Shown here: positions 57,524 to 64,000 of the stretch, in pieces
Layout of the letters: each line of letters starts with the position of its first letter
Numbering within the stretch: position 1 is the stretch's first letter
DNA from: Leptospira biflexa
GTDB taxonomy: Bacteria > Spirochaetota > Spirochaetia > Treponematales > Rectinemataceae
DNA length: 64,000 nucleotides
Assembly: GCA_020721875.1 (NCBI GenBank)
Contig: DYLX01000007.1
Span: forward strand, 1 to 64,000
Direction of reading: 5' to 3'
Notes under the pieces: generated by a model
Database searches by the model: none
What the model was told of the DNA's origin: nothing
The model's input: only the letters and a program-made list of their open reading frames with translations
Position numbers and translations under genes: made by a program

Positions 57524-58633
57524 TTATGGTTGTTGCATCGGCATAATGATGTGGAAATAGTTCGAAGCCGGTTCAGGCCGCATGGTCACCGCTCTGGTCG
57601 GATCACTGAATTCGATTGCCAAAGCTTCAGCATCCATTACTTTGAGCGGATCTTCGAGGTATCTGAGGCTCAGCAAGATCACCACATCGTCACCCTCGTA
57701 CTGACACGCCAGTTCTTCGCGGGCGGCGCCTAGCTCAGTTTCCTCCGATTCAAGAACTAAACCACGGCTCGAAACATTAAAAATCACCTTGTTCGACTTT
57801 TCCACAAAAAGCGCTACACGCCTGAGCGCAGACTGAAGCTCTTCTTTCGAAACAATGAATTTCATACGGTGATCGCGAGGTATCACTTTCTGATAATTCG
57901 GGAATTTGCCCTCGATCAAATAGCTTGTAAGCTGATAGTTACCGAAGCGGAAGAAAATATTTTTCTCGTTGACCGCCATCAGAATCTGTCCCTCATCGGA
58001 GGCGCGTTTCAACACGATCGAGAGGACCTTCGGTGGTATGATTGCACTCTGAAAATCGGGGATATTAGCCTCTTGGGTCGAAATAAATGCAAGCCTCCTC
58101 CCATCAGTCGCCACCATCGCAAGTTCGCCGCTAGGTAACTTTTCCATGAACACACCATTCATGAAAAAGCGGGTTTCATCGTTCGAGACTGAAAAGATGG
58201 TCTGACTGATCATCTTGCGGAGATCCCGAGCATTAAGGGTGAAATACTGATTTTCTTCGATGCGGGGAATCTCTGGGAACTTGTCTCCTGCGATCGTTTT
58301 GAGCTGGAATCGTATCTTCTTAGAAAGAGGCCGAATCTCGATGCTCGATTCATGCTGCTCAAAGAGCATGTCCCCTTCGGGAATCGAGTTCGTAATAGCA
58401 AGGAGTTTATCGCAGAAAACAGTGAGCGAACCTGGTTCAGCGTCCGAAATAGGTATCTCGGTCTCAAAACCTACTTTTGCATCAGTTGCTCGTATATAGA
58501 GCCTGGAATCGGTAACCTCGAGGTACACATTCGACATAATGGAAAACGCATTTTTTGATGCGATAATATCTTGCGCAATCGCAATCTCTTTTGCAAAAGT
58601 ATCTCGATCGCAGATAAATTTCATTCGCGGCAT
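57524..58633 (-). CDS. dnaN: DNA polymerase III beta sliding clamp
   Basis: 369 residues in three clamp domains; matches include MKFICDRDTFAKEIAIAQDI at the start, FFMNGVFMEKLPSGELAMVATDGRRLA in the middle and MRPEPASNYFHIIMPM at the end. It encircles DNA and tethers the polymerase. Located between dnaA and recF as usual. Confidence 0.97.
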   Translation of the reverse strand: MPRMKFICDRDTFAKEIAIAQDIIASKNAFSIMSNVYLEVTDSRLYIRATDAKVGFETEIPISDAEPGSLTVFCDKLLAITNSIPEGDMLFEQHESSIEIRPLSKKIRFQLKTIAGDKFPEIPRIEENQYFTLNARDLRKMISQTIFSVSNDETRFFMNGVFMEKLPSGELAMVATDGRRLAFISTQEANIPDFQSAIIPPKVLSIVLKRASDEGQILMAVNEKNIFFRFGNYQLTSYLIEGKFPNYQKVIPRDHRMKFIVSKEELQSALRRVALFVEKSNKVIFNVSSRGLVLESEETELGAAREELACQYEGDDVVILLSLRYLEDPLKVMDAEALAIEFSDPTRAVTMRPEPASNYFHIIMPMQQP

Positions 58634-58968
58634 CCTCCGTTTTGATGAAGCTATACTAACAGCTCACGCAAGAAAAATAAACTGGCATTCTTACGAAATA
58701 GAAGGCTTACTTCGAGATGGAGAAGGGTTCTTAACAAAAAAAGAAGTTCTCTTATTACGTGTTCTATTGATATATAAGACAGTAATAATAGTAATAAGCA
58801 AATGTAATATGTGGAAAACAACAATAATTAATATTAATACATGTAATTATATTTGTGGAAAACTTGTGGTGAACTAAGCGTTGCTGTGCACATTTTCCAC
58901 AGGCTGTTTTGATTTCTACAAAATAAGTGAAGTTCTCCACAGGTTGGCAACAACATATCGGCAGCTTG
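58634..58968. other. oriC, dnaA-dnaN part: DnaA boxes, AT-rich unwinding region, trio-like repeat
   Basis: Three perfect TTTTCCACA boxes: minus strand at 58810-58818 and 58854-58862, plus strand at 58893-58901; weaker ones at 58865-58873 and 58933-58941. The 58760-58855 part is very AT-rich. TAATAATAGTAATAA (58783-58797) is five TAR units running away from the box at 58810 on the strand expected of a DnaA-trio. Confidence 0.75.
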
Positions 58969-60441
58969 TCAGGAAGAAGAGTTTTCTTTGCAATTCTGAA
59001 TAAGTCTGTTCACGATGGAGGCAAATGATGAATCGAACTTAACAAGATCTTCAATTTTCTGGCATGAGTGCATCACGGTCGTGTGATCGCGGCCATTGAA
59101 TTCAGTGCCGATTTCTGTCGTTGAGTAATCGGTGGTTTCGCGAATAATGTACATGGCCACCTGCCGTGCGAGCGCGATATTTTTGCTTCTTTTTTTCCCG
59201 CGAAGATCGGCTATGGAGAGTTTGTAGTAATCCGCAACGGTTTTGATGATGGATGAAACGTCGACAGTGGGCGCCTTGAAGGAGTTGGTGAGCTGCTTAA
59301 TCACGTTTTGGGCGATCTCGAATGTAGGCTCGACTTTGATGAGGTCGGCGTAAGCGATGATCTGATTTATGCATGAATCAAGATCGCGGACATTCGTCTC
59401 AATGCTTTTTGCCACAAGATTAACGACATCTTCGTTAAAACCGCGGTGGTAAAGTTCAAGCTTCTTTCGGATTATCGCCGCTCTTGTTTCAAAACCCGGG
59501 GTGGTAAGATCAGTTTTCAAACCCATCATGAAACGGCTCTTGAGACGTTCGGAAAAATCCTTAAGCTCAGAGGCAGGCCGGTCGCAGGTGAACACAAGCT
59601 GTTTATTCGAATCGTAGAGCGCGTTGAACGTGTGGAAGAGCTCCTCTTGGACGCCGTGCTTACTCTGAAAAAAGTGAATGTCGTCGATGAGGAGCACGTC
59701 GATGTTACGATACTTGTTCTTAAAATCGTTGGTCGTTCTATCGTGAATAGTTTTTATGAACTCGTTGGTAAAATCCTCCGCGGTCACGCTGATGATGCGT
59801 AGATCCGGGTGTCGTTCGAGAATGCGATTTCCTATAGCGTGCATGAGGTGCGTTTTTCCGAGACCGACCCCTCCATAAATGAGAAGGGGATTATAGGAAG
59901 TGCCGGGAAGCTCCGCCACCGCGGTGGCGGCGTTGAACGCGAAATTGCTGTTTTCACCCACGACAAAACTCTCGAAGGTATAGCGCGGCTGGAGATTGCC
60001 GATTCTCGGTTCGCGAAGGTGGGAGCCACCGGCGGTATAGGAAGACTCGACTATGGTCGCAATTTCGTAAGACTTCGATGAGCTGGAGGAATTCTCATCG
60101 AGAGTAGACTCTTGAGTGCTGGTCTTTTTTGATAGGGTGTGTTGCGGCGCAGAGACGGTCTTCTGTTGCATGAGATGCTGATTGAACTGCGTGGGTTGTG
60201 CCTCCACTGAAATGTCGGTAGGCATTCCGAGAAGACTGGAGAGGATTTCTTTCATGAACTGGCTGTATTTACGAACGAACTGGTCCCTTAAAAAGGTATT
60301 ACTGGCACGCAAGAGCACAGTTCCATTCTCAAATCCGAGGTAGGTAAGTCGAAACCACATGATAAATTCAGACTCTGGAACGTGTTCCTTTGCGAGTTCG
60401 AGCGCTTTCTGCCATAGAATTTCATTACCATCGTCGTTCAT
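58969..60441 (-). CDS. dnaA: Chromosomal replication initiator DnaA
   Basis: 490 residues: N-terminal domain to ~85, variable Ser/Thr/Gln-rich linker, AAA+ domain with Walker A LLIYGGVGLGKTHLMHAIG (~190) and Walker B VLLIDDIHFFQ (~250), and the C-terminal box-binding helix-turn-helix with EIGTEFNGRDHTTVMHS. Flanked by DnaA boxes on both sides, implying autoregulation. Confidence 0.98.
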   Translation of the reverse strand: MNDDGNEILWQKALELAKEHVPESEFIMWFRLTYLGFENGTVLLRASNTFLRDQFVRKYSQFMKEILSSLLGMPTDISVEAQPTQFNQHLMQQKTVSAPQHTLSKKTSTQESTLDENSSSSSKSYEIATIVESSYTAGGSHLREPRIGNLQPRYTFESFVVGENSNFAFNAATAVAELPGTSYNPLLIYGGVGLGKTHLMHAIGNRILERHPDLRIISVTAEDFTNEFIKTIHDRTTNDFKNKYRNIDVLLIDDIHFFQSKHGVQEELFHTFNALYDSNKQLVFTCDRPASELKDFSERLKSRFMMGLKTDLTTPGFETRAAIIRKKLELYHRGFNEDVVNLVAKSIETNVRDLDSCINQIIAYADLIKVEPTFEIAQNVIKQLTNSFKAPTVDVSSIIKTVADYYKLSIADLRGKKRSKNIALARQVAMYIIRETTDYSTTEIGTEFNGRDHTTVMHSCQKIEDLVKFDSSFASIVNRLIQNCKENSSS

Positions 60442-60779
60442 TCGCAGGAGACTCCAGTTATTTTCTATTTTTCCACAAGTTTTCCACAGGTCTGATAGAT
60501 TCTCCTATACACCTAAGTATTGTCCATATGCAAGATGTCGAAGGCGAAAAATACGAAAATTTTTCCACGTCGTTTAGGAAACAACACCTCAATGCACTAA
60601 ATGGGCCGATATTATTGGATATTTTTGATGTAAATGATGATGATGGAGAAAATCATCTTTTTTGAGAAAAGAATTATCGCAGTATTCCACAAGTGAATTC
60701 ACGGCATTTTCACAAAATTTGCACAGGTTTTCCACAGGTTCGCAATTGTGCGCTTCCATTCTGTGTTTTTCACTTCAGC
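60442..60779. other. oriC, dnaA-gyrB part: second DnaA box cluster
   Basis: TTTTCCACA on the plus strand at 60469-60477, 60480-60488 and 60728-60736, plus TATTCCACA at 60683 and TTTTCCACG at 60562. The first two are 11 bases apart, one helical turn. The interval between the clusters is AT-rich with no gene. Confidence 0.7.
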
Positions 60780-62783
<2,004 letters not shown>

Positions 62784-62795
62784 AGGCAGAACAAG

Positions 62796-64000
62796 ATGGC
62801 AGAAACAAACAATATCATTCCTGTACCAATAGAAGAAGAGGTCAAGACCTCTTACCTCAATTACGCGATGTCGGTCATTGTGTCGCGCGCGCTTCCCGAT
62901 GTACGCGATGGGCTAAAGCCAGTCCATCGCCGCCTGCTCTATGCCATGGACGAACTCGGTCTGCGCAACAACGCCGCGACCAAGAAGAGCGCGCGCATTA
63001 CAGGCGATGCGATGGGGAAATACCATCCGCACGGAGATCTCTCGCTGTACGACGCCCTCGTCCGCATGGCCCAGGACTTTTCGCTCCGCTATCCGCTTGT
63101 ACAAGGACAGGGCAACTTTGGTTCCATCGATGGCGACCCGCCTGCTGCGAGCCGTTATACTGAGGCGAAGCTCTCGAAGATTGGCGAGGAGATGCTCGCC
63201 GATCTCGACAAAGAGACAGTCGATTTTGTGCCAAACTACGACGAGAGCCTCAAGGAACCGAACGTTCTTCCCTCGGCGATTCCGAACCTCATTATTAACG
63301 GCTCAAGCGGCATTGCGGTGGGCATGGCCACCAACATGGCGCCTCACAATTTACGCGAAACCGCCCAAGCCATCGAAGCCTACATCGATAATCCAGATAT
63401 AAATATTGATGGATTGATAAAATATATAAAAGGACCTGACTTTCCTACTGGCGGCATCATCTATGGTATGCAGGGAATTCGCGATGCCTTTGAGACTGGT
63501 CGCGGGCGTCTCACCGTACGCGGACGCTTCGTTATCGAAACGATGAAGAGTGGCCGTGAACAGATCGTTTTCACCGAGATTCCTTATGCGCTCAACAAGA
63601 CAACTCTCGTGACCCGCATCGCCGACCTTATACGCGATAAGCAGATCGATGGAATCTCGGACCTACGCGACGAGAGCGATCGTGATGGCATCCGCATCGT
63701 GCTCGAGCTCAAGAAAGGCGCGATCACCAAGATAGTCCTCAATCAGCTTTTTATGCATACTCCGCTCCAGAGTACCTTTGGTATCATCAATCTTGCGCTC
63801 GTCGACGGTGCGCCGAAATGTCTTAATTTAAAAGAACTTATCTATTATTTTGTAAAACATCGCTTCGAAGTGGTTACGCGGCGCTCTCAGTACGAGCTGC
63901 GTAAGGCCGAAGAGCGCGCTCACATTCTGCGCGGTTTGGTGGTCGCGCTCCAGAATATCGACGAAGTCATCGCGATCATCAAATCGAGCAAGAACATCGA
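62796..64000 (+). CDS. gyrA: DNA gyrase subunit A, N-terminal part
   Basis: The reading frame is open from ATG 62796 to the right edge (about 401 residues; no stop in the window). Breakage-reunion domain: [20 protein letters not shown], the helix-turn-helix [12 protein letters not shown] and catalytic Tyr121 in ASRYTEAKL, then [17 protein letters not shown]. The residue equal to E. coli Ser83 is Leu82. Start lies 12 bases after the gyrB stop, so the two are cotranscribed. Confidence 0.97.
   Translation, partial: MAETNNIIPVPIEEEVKTSYLNYAMSVIVSRALPDVRDGLKPVHRRLLYAMDELGLRNNAATKKSARITGDAMGKYHPHGDLSLYDALVRMAQDFSLRYPLVQGQGNFGSIDGDPPAASRYTEAKLSKIGEEMLADLDKETVDFVPNYDESLKEPNVLPSAIPNLIINGSSGIAVGMATNMAPHNLRETAQAIEAYIDNPDINIDGLIKYIKGPDFPTGGIIYGMQGIRDAFETGRGRLTVRGRFVIETMKSGREQIVFTEIPYALNKTTLVTRIADLIRDKQIDGISDLRDESDRDGIRIVLELKKGAITKIVLNQLFMHTPLQSTFGIINLALVDGAPKCLNLKELIYYFVKHRFEVVTRRSQYELRKAEERAHILRGLVVALQNIDEVIAIIKSSKNI

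Overview
The window looks like about 64 kb around the replication origin of a spirochaete-like bacterium with a fairly GC-rich genome. The clues are the order dnaA-dnaN-recF-DUF721-rpmH-rnpA-yidD-yidC-jag with gyrB-gyrA divergent on the other side, a complete rnfCDGEAB operon, and several nucleoside/sugar ABC clusters. The phylum is an inference from gene order and protein character; there is no rRNA gene in the window to settle it. No tRNA, rRNA or CRISPR array was seen.

Layout. 0-0.9 kb: the start of a minus-strand AAA ATPase and a decayed PLD-type nuclease domain. 0.9-11.3 kb: a secreted Ntn hydrolase, an ACT protein, an EIIA-CBS protein beside an anion permease, a DUF362 protein, tatA-tatC-tatB, DUF2804, a ThiS/ThiF-like pair and a cupin. 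11.3-18.0 kb (minus): a SorC-regulated sugar operon (regulator, BtpA, RbsA/RbsC/RbsB-like transporter, FGGY kinase). 18.2-27.0 kb (minus) with a divergent AraC regulator: a MalEFGK-type transporter, an oxidoreductase, a GH63 hydrolase and a GH13_18 phosphorylase, best read as glucosylglycerate or mannosylglycerate use. 29.0-35.2 kb (plus): a BMP-type nucleoside transporter ending in an ADP-ribosylglycohydrolase. 35.3-37.6 kb: a polar amino acid transporter.

37.6-38.4 kb holds the most interesting item: two adjacent ferredoxin-like genes, the first with an in-frame UGA exactly where its neighbour has the first cluster-binding cysteine, followed by a good SECIS-like hairpin. This reads as a selenocysteine-containing ferredoxin paired with its cysteine paralogue. 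An OsmC-like gene follows convergently. 38.9-40.9 kb is AT-rich and carries a ZIP metal transporter and a decayed IS256-family transposase.

41.0-64.0 kb is core: a TldD/PmbA pair, metK with a structured leader, an NlpC/P60 protein, the Rnf complex (membrane ferredoxin:NAD+ oxidoreductase), the jag-yidC-yidD-rnpA-rpmH operon, DUF721, recF, dnaN, dnaA, gyrB and the first two fifths or so of gyrA. DnaA boxes of the form TTTTCCACA lie on both sides of dnaA, with a DnaA-trio-like TAR repeat on the dnaN side. From dnaA leftward the core genes run on the minus strand and gyrBA on the plus strand, as expected for divergent replication from this point.
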